Of a stretch of DNA of 64,000 nucleotides, positions 10,811-21,664 are shown piece by piece (positions within the stretch are counted from its first letter, which is position 1; the number at the start of each line of letters is the position of its first letter). This DNA comes from Megaustenia siamemsis (lineage: Eukaryota > Mollusca > Gastropoda > Stylommatophora > Ariophantidae), in assembly GCA_032433765.1 (NCBI GenBank), contig JAVIAB010000092.1:101762564-101826563 (forward strand), read 5' to 3'. The position numbers and the translations under genes are program-made. The notes below the pieces were generated by a model. The model was not told the origin of the DNA and searched no databases. It worked only from the letters and a program-made list of their open reading frames with translations.

Positions 10811-11037
10811 ACTGTCTCACTCGTTACGAACCCCGATATTTTCTTACAAAAGTATGATCCTATTTGGAAGCAAATGATAGTCATTTCCAACATATGTTAT
10901 AACTTCGTAACAATTCTTACGAAATAAGGTAAGTCCGCAAAACATTTTTTTTCAATATCCTCATGTGTGGTGAAAAATATTAAATAAATACCGTGCTCAG
11001 TAGTGAGAATGAGACACCAAATATCCCCATGACAAGA
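10811..11037. mobile_element. Possible short inverted-repeat element
   Basis: 'ctgtctcactcgttac' (10812-10827) and the reverse complement of 'gtagtgagaatgagaca' (about 11001-11017) look like a 17-bp imperfect inverted pair. The motif also resembles the ends of the 59891 element. The interior is non-coding, so it may be a MITE; boundaries are uncertain. Confidence 0.3.
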
Positions 11038-11693
11038 GACAGAGTGAAATGGCGTTCCACGTTGGAATTACTTTGAAGCGAAGACAGCACAGGATGATGA
11101 TTACTTTACGTCACATTTCTTTTTTTACCTATATTTTGAAACCACTTTCTTAGCTCGCTTAGTTTCCCCTAGAAAACATGTTTTGAATTTAAAAAGTTGT
11201 TTCCTAGTACAATTAACTTCATTCAGATCCGCAGAAAACAAGTTTTAGATTTTAATTTAATCTCAGAGCTAGATGATCATAATTTGTTTCTCAGAATGCA
11301 CGAAAATAAGCTATCTCTCACATCCTCCTATTTCCTCGACTTCCTTTAAGGCTCACGAGTGGCAGCCTCACTCCGTTGGATTTAATTTCATACACACTTT
11401 GCACGTGTTGCACATACACAATTTTATATGTTCTTTAGCCACGTTAAAGAGTTCTTAAGACGCTCTCTCTAACTCAAGTACAGTAGGTATTTGGTTAGAT
11501 GTAGAAAAAGTACTCTCAATGAAGTGTTTTCTTGCACACGCTGACGTAAAATGTCAGGAAACATTTTTATTGATATAGTTCTTGTTTGTGAGTAAAGCCT
11601 GAAAAAAGGTATTGCATTGAAAATCAGATATTAGCATTTGTGATTTGTTTTAAGCATTTTTAAAACGAACAAGTATTACATATACGACAACGA
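11038..11693. other. Unassigned stretch
   Basis: AT-rich, no open frame above 61 codons, no recognised repeat. Confidence 0.3.
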
Positions 11694-11702
11694 TTTAGAT
11701 GC

Positions 11703-12414
11703 GACTTAATTGACTCGATACCACGGGTACAAATAACACCATGAACAGCAACAAAACAGAAGTCGCAAATATCGCAAAGGAGAAACACAACAGCAACATA
11801 ACTATAGACGGCAGACAACTACAACAAGAAGAGACATTTAAATACCTAGGAAGTCTAGTTACAAAGGACAATTCACAAACAACAGATATAGACTCAAGAT
11901 GCAACAAAGCTTGTCAAATCATTGAACAACTATCACCACTATTGTCCAACAAGGACATAACTCTATTAGCAAAACGGGCACTCTACAACACAATTTCACC
12001 CTAACATTGTGCTAGCAATGCTCTAGCCCTGAACTCTGGACACAAGTACAATAATAAAAGTAACCTATTCTACTGAGATGAAATGTGTTAGACGAATGAC
12101 AGGAAACAACATGAGAGATAAGATCAGAAATGAAGAACTGAGAAAAAAGCTTGAAATAACCACCGCCTTGAAAAAAAACAAATAAAATGGTTTTACCACG
12201 TGACAAGACAGAAAGATCAAAACACAACGCAATGCACCTTCAATAAACGTTGTGAGAATAACAGACCCAAGGACCGACCACGAAAAAGATGGATTGACGG
12301 AATATTAGAAACACTAGGAAACATAACAGCCGCAGAGGCGAACAGAAGAAGAAAACACCGACAATTATATTGCCCATCGACACTGAAAGGGAAATGAGGA
12401 AGGAAAGAAGAAGT
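11703..12414 (+). mobile_element. LINE type 1, 5'-truncated copy
   Basis: Starts just after RT motif C. An 87-codon open stretch (11741-12004) carries the region NITIDGRQLQQEETFKYLGSLVTKDNSQT, and 12200-12397 carries the basic tail RPRKRWIDGILETLGNITAAEA. The 3' end is 'gaaatgaggaaggaaagaag'. TTTAGATGC at 11694-11702 and TTTAAATGC at 12415-12423 may be a diverged 9-bp target duplication. About 10-15% different from the 5894 copy by eye, so older. Confidence 0.75.
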
Positions 12415-12627
12415 TTTAAATGCAGATTGAAACATGCATTTTTTTTTATTAAACGTAACTTTTGTCTTAATCATTTGTGTGTTGATAATTAAATCAGGGA
12501 GAACATTTTTAAAATAAAAAAAATTCAGTTTGAATTGGGCTGTCAGACTGAATACATTTCTAGAATTGGTGCTTCTTTTCTGCGTAGGCATTTTGTATTA
12601 GTTATCTTATCTCTGAAGAAGGCTCGT

Positions 12628-14437
12628 TTTGGTTTGTTAGCAGATCTTTTTGGTTTGTTAGCTAAGTTAGATCTTTTTGGTTTGTTAGCTAAGTTAGATC
12701 TTTTTGGTTTGTTAGCAACGTTAGATCGTTTTGGTATGTTAGCAGATCTTTTTGGTTTGTTAGCTAAGTTAGATCTTTTTGGTTTGTTAGCTAAGTTAGA
12801 TCTTTTTGGTTTGTTAGCTAAGTTAGATCTTTTTGGTTTGTTAGCAACGTTAGATCGTTTTGGTATGTTAGCAGATCTTTTTCGTTTGTTAGCTAAGTTA
12901 GATCTTTTTTGGTTTGTTAGCTAAGTTAGATCTTTTTGGTTTGTTAGCAACGTTAGATCGTTTTGGTATGTTAGCAGATCTTTTTGGTTTGTTAGCAAAG
13001 ATAGATCTATTTGGTTTGTTAGCAAAGATAGATCTTTTTGGTTTGTTAGCAACGTCAGATCGTTTTGGTATGTTAGCAGATCTTTTTGGTTTGTTAGCAA
13101 CGTTAGATCGTTTTGGTTTGTTAGCAGATCTTTTTGGTTTGTTAGCAACGTCAGATCGTTTTGGTTTGTTAGCTGATCCTTCTGGTTTTTTAGCAACGTT
13201 AGATCGTTTTGGTTTGTTAGCTGATCCTTCTGGTTTTTTAGCAACGTTAGATCTTTCTAGTTCGTTAGCAACGTTAGATCTTTTTGGTTTGTAAGCAACT
13301 TTAGATCTTTTTGGTTTGTAAGCAACGTTAGATCGTTTTGGTTTGTTAGCAGATCTTTTTGGTTTGTTAGCAACGTCAGATCGTTTTGGTTTGTTAGCTG
13401 ATCCTTCTAGTCTTTTAGCAACGTTAGATCGTTTTGGTTTGTTAGCTGATCCTTCTGGTGTTTTAGCAACGTTAGATCGTTTTGGTTTGTTAGCTGATCC
13501 TTCTGGTGTTTTAGCAACGTTAGATCTTTCTAGTTCGTTAGCAACGTTAGATCTTTTTGGTTTGTTAGCAACGTTAGATCTTTTTGGTTTGTAAGCAACG
13601 TTAGATCTTTTTGGTTTGTTAGCAACGTTAGATCTTTTTGGTTTGTAAGCAACGTTAGATCTTTTTGGTTTGTAAGCAACGTTAGATCTTTTTGGTTTGT
13701 AAGCAACGTTAGATCTTTTTGGTTTGTCACCAACGTTAGATCGTCTAGGTTTGTTAGCTGATCCTTTTGGTTTGTTAGCAACGTTAGATCTTTCTGGTTC
13801 GTTAGCAACGTTAGATCTTTTTGGTTTGTTAGCAACGTTAGATCTTTTTGGTTTTTTAGCAACGTTAGATCGTTTTGGTTTGTTAGTAGATCTTTTTGGT
13901 TTGTTAGCAGATCTTTTTGGTTTGTTAGCAACTTCAGATCCTTTTGGTTTGTTAGCAGATCTTTTTGGCTTGTTAGCAACGTCAGATCTTTTTGGTTTGT
14001 TAGCAGATCTTTTTGGTCTGTTAGCAGATCTTTTTGGTCTGTTAGCAACATTAGATCCTTTTGGTTTGTTAGTCGATCTTTTGGTTTGTTAGCAGATCTT
14101 TTTGGTTTGTTAGCAGATCTTTTTGGTTTGTTAGCAACGTCAGATCTTTTTGGTTTGTTAGCAGATCTTTTTGGCTTGTTAGCAACGTCAGATCTTTTTG
14201 GTTTGTTAGCAGATCTTTTTGGCTTGTTAGCAACATTAGGTCCTTTTGGTTTGTTAGCAGATCTTATTGGTTTGTTAGCAACGTTAGATCGTTTTGGTTT
14301 GTTAGCAGATTATTTGGCTTGTTAGCAATGTTAGATCTTTTTGGTTTGTTAGCAGATCTTTTTGGTTTGCTAGCAAATCTTTTTGGTTTGTTAGCAGCGT
14401 TAGATCGTTTTGGTTTGTTAGCAACGTTTGATCGTTT
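12628..14437. repeat. 1.8-kb minisatellite of interleaved 21- and 27-bp units
   Basis: The 21-bp unit is GATCTTTTTGGTTTGTTAGC plus A. The 27-bp unit is the same with an extra ACGTTA before the next GATC. Because both lengths are multiples of three, long open frames exist on both strands (plus: DLFGLLA and DLFGLLATL units; minus: NQKDLTLLT units). They are by-products of the period. Variants such as CTT/CGT and GTTAGC/GTAAGC are scattered, and a few one-base changes break the frame (e.g. 12908, 14072, 14311). Confidence 0.95.
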
Positions 14438-14662
14438 TGCATTTTCCTTCATCACATTAGAGCTGTAACCGCAACCATATCAATATTTAACTCGATATAA
14501 TTTTTCTATTTCATTTCTTCATTTATACAGCCTTCCTGGACCTCCGCTTAATTATGTCTAACCCCCACTTCTTCCCCACGTGCTTTGTGGTTTTCACTAT
14601 CACTTGCTATTTCCTGTTTTTTTTTCTTCAGCACTCAAAAAATAATGCTTCGTTTTCCTGCA
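14438..14662. other. Unassigned spacer
   Basis: Pyrimidine-rich spacer between the minisatellite and a LINE tail. Confidence 0.3.
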
Positions 14663-16318
14663 ATCATCATCATCATCATAATCAAGTACCGGGCCTGCTG
14701 GCGTAGGTGATCATGCCTCTCCACAACTTTCGATCTCGGCAGCAATTTATCATTTCTGTTGTTGACCTTCTGCCAAGCCATTCTCTTAAGCTGTCTGTTA
14801 CTTTTCCTCTTTGCTCCCCTCTATCTCTTTGTCTCTCAATTTTCCCAGTTGTTACAATATATTCCAGTTGTTCTCTTCTCATTACATGGCCGAAAAATGA
14901 TGATTGTTTCTTCCTAATATTGGAAATTAGCTCTCTTTTTGCTTTGACCTCTCTCAGAATATCTTCATTACTCTTCTTTGCTGTCCATGGTACTCTCAAC
15001 ATTCTTCTGTAAAATCACATATTGTCCATGATTTGCATCCTATATGTTAAGACTGGCTCTACGTAACATTTAAGAACTCTTTTTCTTGTTTATATTGTCA
15101 AAAATAGATTGCATAGTATCATCCTCATTTTTTGGAAAGCTGCTTTTGTCTGAGCCATTCTGCATCTCACTTCTTTTGTACATCTTCCGTCTGAGGTTAA
15201 CAAAGTTCCCAAATATTTAAATTCATTTACCTGTTTTAATATTGTTCCACTTGTCTTTATTTTGCACTGAGGTGATGTCTTTTTCTTTGTTGTTACCATT
15301 ACTTTTGTCTTTTTGCTATTAAGGCTGAGTCCTTTATTTTTTCTTTCTTTCACTATAATGTCCCACAGTTTCTTGTAACTCATTTTCACTCTTAGCAATT
15401 AAGACTGTATCATCAGCATACCTTAGATTATTTATATTATGACCTCCAATTGTTATTCCAGGCATGCCCCTTATGGATCTTAAAATAATCTCACTATAAA
15501 TATTAAACAAATCTGGTGACAGCACACAACCTTGTCTAACACCCTGTTTTATTTGTTGAAACATTCCCAATTGGTTTCCAGTTCTTATGGCCGCTGTTTG
15601 TTGTCAGTACATGTTCTTTATTATTCTTAGATCTTTGCTGTCTACGTTTATGCTTTCTAAGATTTTGATTATTTTTTGGTGCTATACTTTGGCAAATGCC
15701 TTGGTGTAATCTCTGAAACATAGGTATAGATCTGTTTTCACCTCTATGGCTCTTTCTACTAAAGATCTTATGATATAAATGGCATTGCTTATTCCTTAAT
15801 CTCTAACAAAACCACACTGTTCTTTACTAATTTCTGGACTGATTTTGTTTCGTACTCTTCGCATGATGATTCTTAGTAATATCTTAGTCGTATGACTCAT
15901 AAGGCTTATTGTGCGATGATCATCGCATTCAATCGCACCCGATTTCTTCGGTAGGGCTATGAATATTGATTTGAGCATGTCGTCTGGTATATATCCGCTG
16001 TTGTAGATATAATTCAATATTTTTGTTATTATTTCTATTCCAAAATCACCCATGGCTTCAATCTCTTATTTAGTTATATTATCTGGTCCAGGAGCTTTGC
16101 CTACTTTCATATTGTGCAAGGCGCCTTCCACTTCTTCTCTGAGTATTTCTGGTCCTTCTCCATTATACTTAATATTTACTTCCGTTCGTTCATCATTATA
16201 AAGATATTTAATGTATTCTTTCCATCATTCCCTTATGATTTTTTGATCAATCAACAGTTCGTTGCAATTATACTGCAGATGAATACCTTTCTGCGTTCCT
16301 TGATTACTTGAGTCTTTG
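14663..16318 (-). pseudogene. LINE type 2, 1.65-kb 5'-truncated copy with (TGA)n tail
   Basis: Read on the minus strand, 16053-15796 encodes ALPKKSGAIECDDHRTISLMS (an early RT motif) and 15570-15334 encodes [19 protein letters not shown] (motif B) and [11 protein letters not shown] (motif C, YADD intact). 15398-15090 encodes the EFKYLGTLLTSDGRC block, and 15002-14682 the C-terminal tail MLRVPWTAKKSNED. The 3' end is a TGA/ATG trinucleotide tail at 14663-14683. Frames change at least four times, with stops between. Other copies of this type lie at 23697, 38500, 40795, 46019 and 51285. Catalytic residues of motif C are kept, so decay is by frameshift. The endonuclease is missing. Confidence 0.85.
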
Positions 16319-16472
16319 ATTTTTTTTTTTTTTCGATGTGACAAGATTTCCAAGAACATATCTGAAATACACGTCCAATGTACTTTGCCTCTCATCTTAC
16401 ATGCCCTTGAACTTTGTAATTTTAAGAATTAGCGTATCGCTATTGTTCCTGAACTGGTATAATGAGAACAAT
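16319..16472. other. Poly-T and unassigned spacer
   Basis: A 14-T run near 16320 and unassigned sequence. Confidence 0.3.
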
Positions 16473-16573
16473 TCGGTTCGATCACGGTCGACAGCCTTCA
16501 TGTTCACCGAGTCTTAAATAGGCACCAGATTTTATGGGAAAGGAAGATTTAAATGGCGTAATGCCGACCATAT
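16473..16573 (+). mobile_element. Old, diverged SINE-A fragment interrupted by a younger SINE-A
   Basis: 'ggttcgatcacggtcgacag' (about 16473-16492) and the following body match the SINE-A B box and body with many differences. It is broken at 16573 by a young SINE-A and its own body was the target ('taatgccgaccatat'). Confidence 0.65.
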
Positions 16574-16841
16574 AGGGAGCCGCGATAGCTCAGTGGTTAG
16601 TGAACTGGACTACCACGGACAAGGGGTAGGGTTCGATCCCAACCGACGGCTTCCGGGTTCACCCAGCCTTAAATGGGTACCGGATTTTTTTTCTGGGAAA
16701 GTAAAGCAGCACGGGCGTAATACTGACCACATTACACCAAAAATCATGTGCTGAAGGTCTGTAAAATATAGGGTCACTAACACCATATTTCCCTATACGC
16801 CACTTGGCGTGACGGGGGTACTTTACTTTTTTTTTTTTTAC
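16574..16841 (+). mobile_element. SINE-A nested in an older SINE-A
   Basis: Full-length copy from the GGAG start through the A box, B box and 'ggggtactttactttt' end with a 17-nt T-rich tail. Perfect 15-bp target duplication TAATGCCGACCATAT at 16559-16573 and 16842-16856. Confidence 0.9.
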
Positions 16842-16964
16842 TAATGCCGACCATATGTGATAATAAAACATATTTTTTCCTTCATATTGTTGCTTTTCTG
16901 ATTCAGCTATTCAACTAAATTTTGTAGCACTAATTACACAGCTCCTCTATTTATTTCATGGTTC

Positions 16965-16970
<6 letters not shown>

Positions 16971-17002
<32 letters not shown>
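16971..17002. repeat. Poly-A run
   Basis: About 32 uninterrupted A residues; no retroelement body identified upstream that would own it. Confidence 0.9.
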
Positions 17003-17005
<3 letters not shown>

Positions 17006-17007
17006 AT

Positions 17008-17073
17008 ATTGCCATAATAGATGCCCAATATTGTCATAATAGATGTCAAATATTGCCATAATAGATGCATAAC
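17008..17073. repeat. 22-bp tandem repeat, three units
   Basis: ATTGCCATAATAGATGCCCA plus AT, three times with few changes, directly before the 31-bp satellite. Confidence 0.7.
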
Positions 17074-17084
17074 ATTCACAGAGC

Positions 17085-17466
17085 CAAGTTGGTTCCATGC
17101 AGCACTGTAAAATTATTATCGGTTTCATGCAGCACTATACGATTATTTTTTGTTCCATGCAGCACTGTAAGATTATTATCAGTTCCACGCAGCACTATGA
17201 GATTATATCGGTTCTATGCAGCACTATGAGATTATATCGGTTCCATGAAGCACTATAAAATTATTGTCGGTTTCATGCAGCACTATACGATTATTATTTG
17301 TTCCATGCAGCACTGTAAGATTATCTGCTCCATGCACCACTATAAGATTATTATCAGTTCCATGCAGCACTATGCGATTATATCGGTTCTATGCATCACT
17401 ATAAGATTATATCGGTTCTATGCAGCACTATAAGATTATTATCGGTTCCGTGCAGCACTGTACGAT
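17085..17466. repeat. 31-bp satellite block, left part
   Basis: Unit 'ccatgcagcactataagatt' plus 'attatcggttt', about twelve units, some shortened by 3-6 bp. It stops at about 17466 where the X material begins and resumes at 20034, so one array has been split by an insertion. Confidence 0.9.
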
Positions 17467-17472
17467 TTAAGT

Positions 17473-18405
17473 ATGAGCTACTGAGTTAAGTGCTCTGTGC
17501 ACACCGTGAGCTGTGTGTTCCATCCGTTTTGACCATGTTTCGATATTCCTATTGTTCACAATGAACGATGATATCGTTTGACAAGGAACAGTTGGCTGAA
17601 ATCATTCTTGAAATCAGCGTCAATAAAACAGAAGTCATGAATGTCGCCAAGAATAAACAGAACATCAACATAACTATAGAAGGCAGGCAACTAAAACAAG
17701 TATAGGAATTCAAATACCTAGAAAGTTTAGTAACACACGATAATTCTCAAACAGCAGAGATAGAATCAAGATACAACAAAGCTTGTCAAATCATTGGACA
17801 GATATCACTATAATTGTCCAACAAGGAAATAACTCTGGAGGCAAAACGAGCACTATACAATACAATCTTCATCTCAACATTGTGCTACCAATGCTAGACC
17901 TGGACCCTAGATGCAAGAATAATAAGAAAAATAGCCTCTACAGAGATGCAATGTGTTAGACAAATTATAAGAACCGTCTGAGAGATAAGATCAGAAATGA
18001 AGAACTGAGAAAAAAGCTAGGAATAGCCCCCGCCATAGAATATATAAGGAAATAACGGATAAAATGGTTTGGCCACGTGACAAGGCAGAAAGATCAAAAT
18101 ACAACACAACGAGCCTTCAGCAAAGCAGACCCAAGGGTCGACTACGAAAAAGATAAATCGATGGAATATTATAAACACTAGGAAACATAACATCAGCAGA
18201 GGCGAAAAAAGAGCAAAAGGCCGCAAATTATTATCTCCCCTCGACGCTGAAAGGCAGACGAGGAAGGAAAGAAGAAAAAGAAAGATGATATCGTTTGACA
18301 AGGAACAGTAGGCTGTGTTCACTTTCTGTGCGATTTCGTTTTATGTCTTTTGGCGTGTGCTAAGACTGCTATGATGGGGACTACAGCTACATAAGGGATT
18401 TTGTT
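17473..18405 (+). mobile_element. X retroelement copy (X1), split by a LINE and lacking its tail
   Basis: 'gagttaagtgctctgtgcac' (17482-17501) to 'gatggggactacag' (18373-18386) matches the X 3' region at 19720-19910 with roughly 15% difference by eye. A LINE at 17599-18283 interrupts it. Similarity stops near 18390, before the hexamer-repeat tail, so this copy is truncated at both ends or is a 5' direct repeat of the element that follows. Confidence 0.65.
17599..18283 (+). mobile_element. LINE type 1 inserted into X, with 32-bp target duplication
   Basis: Starts shortly after RT motif C and runs to the tail 'gacgaggaaggaaagaag'. It is full of stops and has internal losses relative to the 5894 copy (e.g. 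near 18120). The flanking direct repeat of 32 bp, GATGATATCGTTTGAC... at 17567-17598 and 18284-18315, differs at one position. Removing the LINE restores a continuous X sequence. Confidence 0.85.
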
Positions 18406-18448
18406 ATCTCGTGGTTGACGTGGTCCTGAAAACACAGGCTGCACATGA
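18406..18448. other. Short stretch between X1 and the cysteine-rich element
   Basis: 'ttatctcgtggttgacgtgg' and neighbours are absent from the second copy of the element, so this is either the 5' end of a longer element or older host sequence. Confidence 0.4.
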
Positions 18449-20033
18449 TGACGTCATGGGACGCACCAAAATGGCAGCTTATTTATATTCGAGCTATGGA
18501 CTAAGCAATGTTTACATTGAACAACACGATGTATGTTATTGCTGCGAGTTGGCATATTTTTGAAAATGTTTTCAATGGTTTGAACATAAATGTTTGTTCA
18601 CAGTTCGTTAACCTTCGCTGTAGATAAAGTCGTTAATTCGATGGCTTCGTTTCAGACGTTGGTAGCTAAGGACCTAACTTGTGCAAACGGATGGCATTGG
18701 CAAGGATCATTTTGAATCTATGAAGTGGGCTCATTGTGTGTTTAACTCAAAAGCATATGTGCTTTTTAATCAAAGACCTTTTTTTGGGGACTCAATGAAG
18801 ATATCCCTGATGGAAGAATAAATTGTACTATTAGTCCCATAAATGATTCGCTTCCAGAGATTTATGATGTAAACAAAGCAATTTTGTCATTCCAAGTGAA
18901 TAATGTCCACACCTATAATTGGTCAGGATTGTGTAGCAGCAGCAGCTTTATAGCGAACACAGAAAACATCATAGGATTGTGCTGTTCTGAAAAAGCTATG
19001 CTATGCTACCCTAGAATTGCCTTTAATGGGATTACTGTGACCACAAACCACTCTCCATGTGTGTGCCACATATTTACACCCCAGAAAGAAATACTTAATA
19101 TAACAACATCATGTGCCGTCTGTGATATTAATGACCACAGACCAGGAGCCTCCAGTATAATTGATACAACTGTTGCACCAAGCATTTCATCAGCAGAGCC
19201 ATATCTATGGAATGTTAATCTGACATTGTTCTTGAATGATGTACAAGTTAATGAGACATCAGAATCGTGTGGCGGCAGCTACAAGAAGGGAGCGAAGAAC
19301 ATCAAGTTCTGCTGCTATAAAGGAGACTTGCCTTGCTATCCCAGAATTGCCTTAAATGGGATCACTGTAGTTGAAAACTTCTCCTCTTGTGTAAACTACA
19401 CATTCACATCTAAGAGTGAATCAGTGAAGGTCACAAAATCATATTCTCTCTGTGGTTTTAATAACTACAGGTCATGTGGCTTCTGTTGGATTGGAAATGA
19501 TAACTTACCACCACTCTGTGTCTATATGTTTGGAATTGGAGTCATCAATGACGGCCTAACATCATCAAGTGCTATGTATGACGATCATCATTTTCGGGAG
19601 GACGTGAACTCCCATGGTATATGGTGGATAGGCGGCAGGAACCATTGAAGGCTATGTCTGAAAAGTGTTCCTTCTTGCAGTTTCCTCATATTCCAAGTCC
19701 GGCTTGTTGCAGGAGCTACAGAGTTAAGTGCTCTGTGCACACCGTGAGCTGTGTGTCTCATCCGTTTTGATCCTGCTTCGATATCTCGCTTGTTTACGAT
19801 GAATGATGATATCGTATGACGGGGAACAGTTGGCTGTGTTCACTTTCTGCGCTGTTTCGCCTTATGTCTTTTGGCGTGTGCTGAGACTGCTACGATGGGG
19901 ACTACAGTTACCTTTCTTTGTTTGGGAGATGAGTTAGTAATTCGGATGATTCCACTGGCACGGGCGGTTGAGCAATTATGGATTTTAATTCGTTTGCTGT
20001 GATACCGAGGCCTTCCATAACCAATAACCAATA
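18449..20033 (+). mobile_element. X-tailed element with cysteine-rich reading frame, copy A
   Basis: About 1.58 kb, nearly identical (about 97% by eye) to 55228-56812. Order: palindromic TGACGTCA at 18449-18456, about 330 bp of decayed coding-like sequence, the cysteine-rich frame, then the X 3' region (from about 19690) ending in CCATAACCAATAACCAATA. The 31-bp satellite resumes at 20034. The shared 3' end with truncated X copies at 1851, 37287 and 17473 indicates one retroelement family. No reverse transcriptase is visible, so it is non-autonomous or a long 5'-truncated copy whose coding part upstream is unseen. Confidence 0.7.
18884..19648 (+). pseudogene. Unrecognised cysteine-rich, two-repeat protein frame (copy A)
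   Basis: I do not recognise this protein. The 254-codon frame opens with TTG; in-frame sequence continues upstream to a stop near 18767, and the first ATG is codon 39, so no proper start is visible. Two repeats about 110-112 residues apart share C-x(13-15)-CC-x6-CYPRIA-x-NGIT: C17, C33-C34, C41 in the first and C129, C143-C144, C151 in the second, followed by C59/C61/C77/C80 and C169/C190/C198/C201. Six N-x-S/T sequons (residues 12, 72, 112, 123, 165, 171) and even-spaced cysteines suggest an extracellular, glycosylated module; that is inference. Just upstream, HFESMKWAHCVFNSKAY lies in another frame and joins at the T-run 18779-18785, pointing to a frameshift in a once longer protein. A secreted or envelope-like domain captured by a retroelement is one option; a processed host gene is another. 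Confidence 0.5.
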
Positions 20034-20155
20034 ACTATAAGATCATTCTCGGTTCCATGCAGCATTATAAGATTATTATCGGTTCAATGCAGCACTATAA
20101 GAATATCGGTTCCATGCAGCACTATAAGATTATCAGTTCCATGCAGCACCGTGAA
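20034..20155. repeat. 31-bp satellite block, right part
   Basis: About four units of the 'ccatgcagcactataagatt' repeat, the continuation of 17085-17466 across the inserted X material. Confidence 0.85.
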
Positions 20156-21529
20156 AGACCCACCGTAAAAATCAAGCACTGACTTGTTTACACCTTGTTC
20201 ATTCTTTGGAGTATAACTTTTAACGTTCAGAAGCAAAGAGGAAAAATGATAGGCAAATGTAGAAATGCTAGATGCATTAGAAATCTTGATGAACAGCATG
20301 CACAAGCCAACTAAACCAGCAATCTACCTTACCTCGTCGCTGAAATTAAATCGATTTTTTCCAGAGAGATGTTTTTAAAAAAAATGTATACGTCAAATCT
20401 TTCTTCGTCTTATCTAATGATAATTTCTTGATAGTGTTTTTGTCACATTCTATTTGTTCTGTCATACAATGGTTACTTAGGGCGTAGTCTTCACGATAAA
20501 TTGAGATTGATTTCGATCCCATGTTGACGTTATATAGGTAAACCTGCGCTAAATAGATGTACCCTGCTCATTGAATTAACTAAGGCAATAACACAAGGAT
20601 AATTAAACTGCCTCTTATCTTTCCCTAGACTTTAGAAGGGATCTGCCTCACTGAAGGACGGGAATTTCCATATCTGCAACGTCCCCACTCCAGCAACAAA
20701 AAAGAGTGTCCTTTCTGATCGTTCACTCTGTTTTAGTGAACGTGTCGCGTTCTGAGGACAAAAATGGTACGCGGCTCATGGTCCACACTTTCGGGTCGCT
20801 ATAACGGTCGTAATGGGCAGCACGAATCCACATTATCGTCATCTTTAAACTATATGGCCCGATACGTGATGTTTAAAAACTTACTCCCATGTGATGTTAT
20901 ATGTGACAGGAAGTATTATAATCAGACACGTTGTTTTCAGGGACTCATCTTGTTATAACTGTTGCTAGTTTGTTTCTTAACTATTCTTATTTATGTGTAT
21001 CCGCAAGTGCATGTAGGTCCTGTTATATTTCTACACTTATTATTTATTATGATCTTTTTATTTGCTTGATTATTTTATTGTTTAAACTCAGATATTTAAT
21101 TCTGGTCGAAGGTTAAGCACATTTGTCGTGCTCTTGTTGTATATGTGAGATTCCCCATGCCGACTTCATTCATCATTCAACAAATTAAAGATGTCATTAG
21201 TTTTTCCTATTCGTGGACTAGCTGATGACTATTCTAATTTGCTATATTCTTTACATGGACTCAGTTTAATTTCAGTTGAGATTTCCCCATATCCGCTCCA
21301 CCTCATGTCCCAATATCCCTCTAAGCGCTATGGAGCCGTTGACAGATTCTGTTGACAAGGGCAATATTAGTACAAGCCCGAAGGGGCTGGGCAGACGACA
21401 ATGTTATTACTGACCTGAAATGCAGTGTGTATTTCTATCTATCTATTGTCCTTTCAAGCCGAAGACGGCACATAGGGCAGAACCACAATCTCAAAAACAG
21501 AAACCGTGCGTGCCAAAGTGGCACATATT
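20156..21529. other. Unassigned 1.4-kb stretch
   Basis: AT-rich, no open frame above 73 codons, no recognised transposon or SINE. Nothing can be assigned. Confidence 0.35.
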
Positions 21530-21565
21530 GCAGAGATCACTGCTTCTAAAATCTATGACTCTGTT
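21530..21565 (+). repeat. 36-bp direct repeat, left copy
   Basis: GCAGAGATCAC[T]GCTTCTAAA... ending in CTGTT; repeated at 23010-23045 with one mismatch. It flanks duplicated segment A exactly. Confidence 0.9.
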
Positions 21566-21603
21566 AAAGATTGAGTAAAAAAACCTAAAGTGACGCTTGT
21601 CAT

Positions 21604-21606
<3 letters not shown>

Positions 21607-21660
<54 letters not shown>
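21607..21660. repeat. (CT)n microsatellite
   Basis: About 27 CT dinucleotides inside segment A; the copy in segment B (28842-28887) is shorter and has one TA interruption. Confidence 0.95.

Positions 21661-21664
<4 letters not shown>

Noticed and set aside
13530..14051. Minus-strand 173-codon NQKDLTLLT repeat protein
   Set aside because: Opposite-strand frame of the 21/27-bp minisatellite; open only because the period is a multiple of three.
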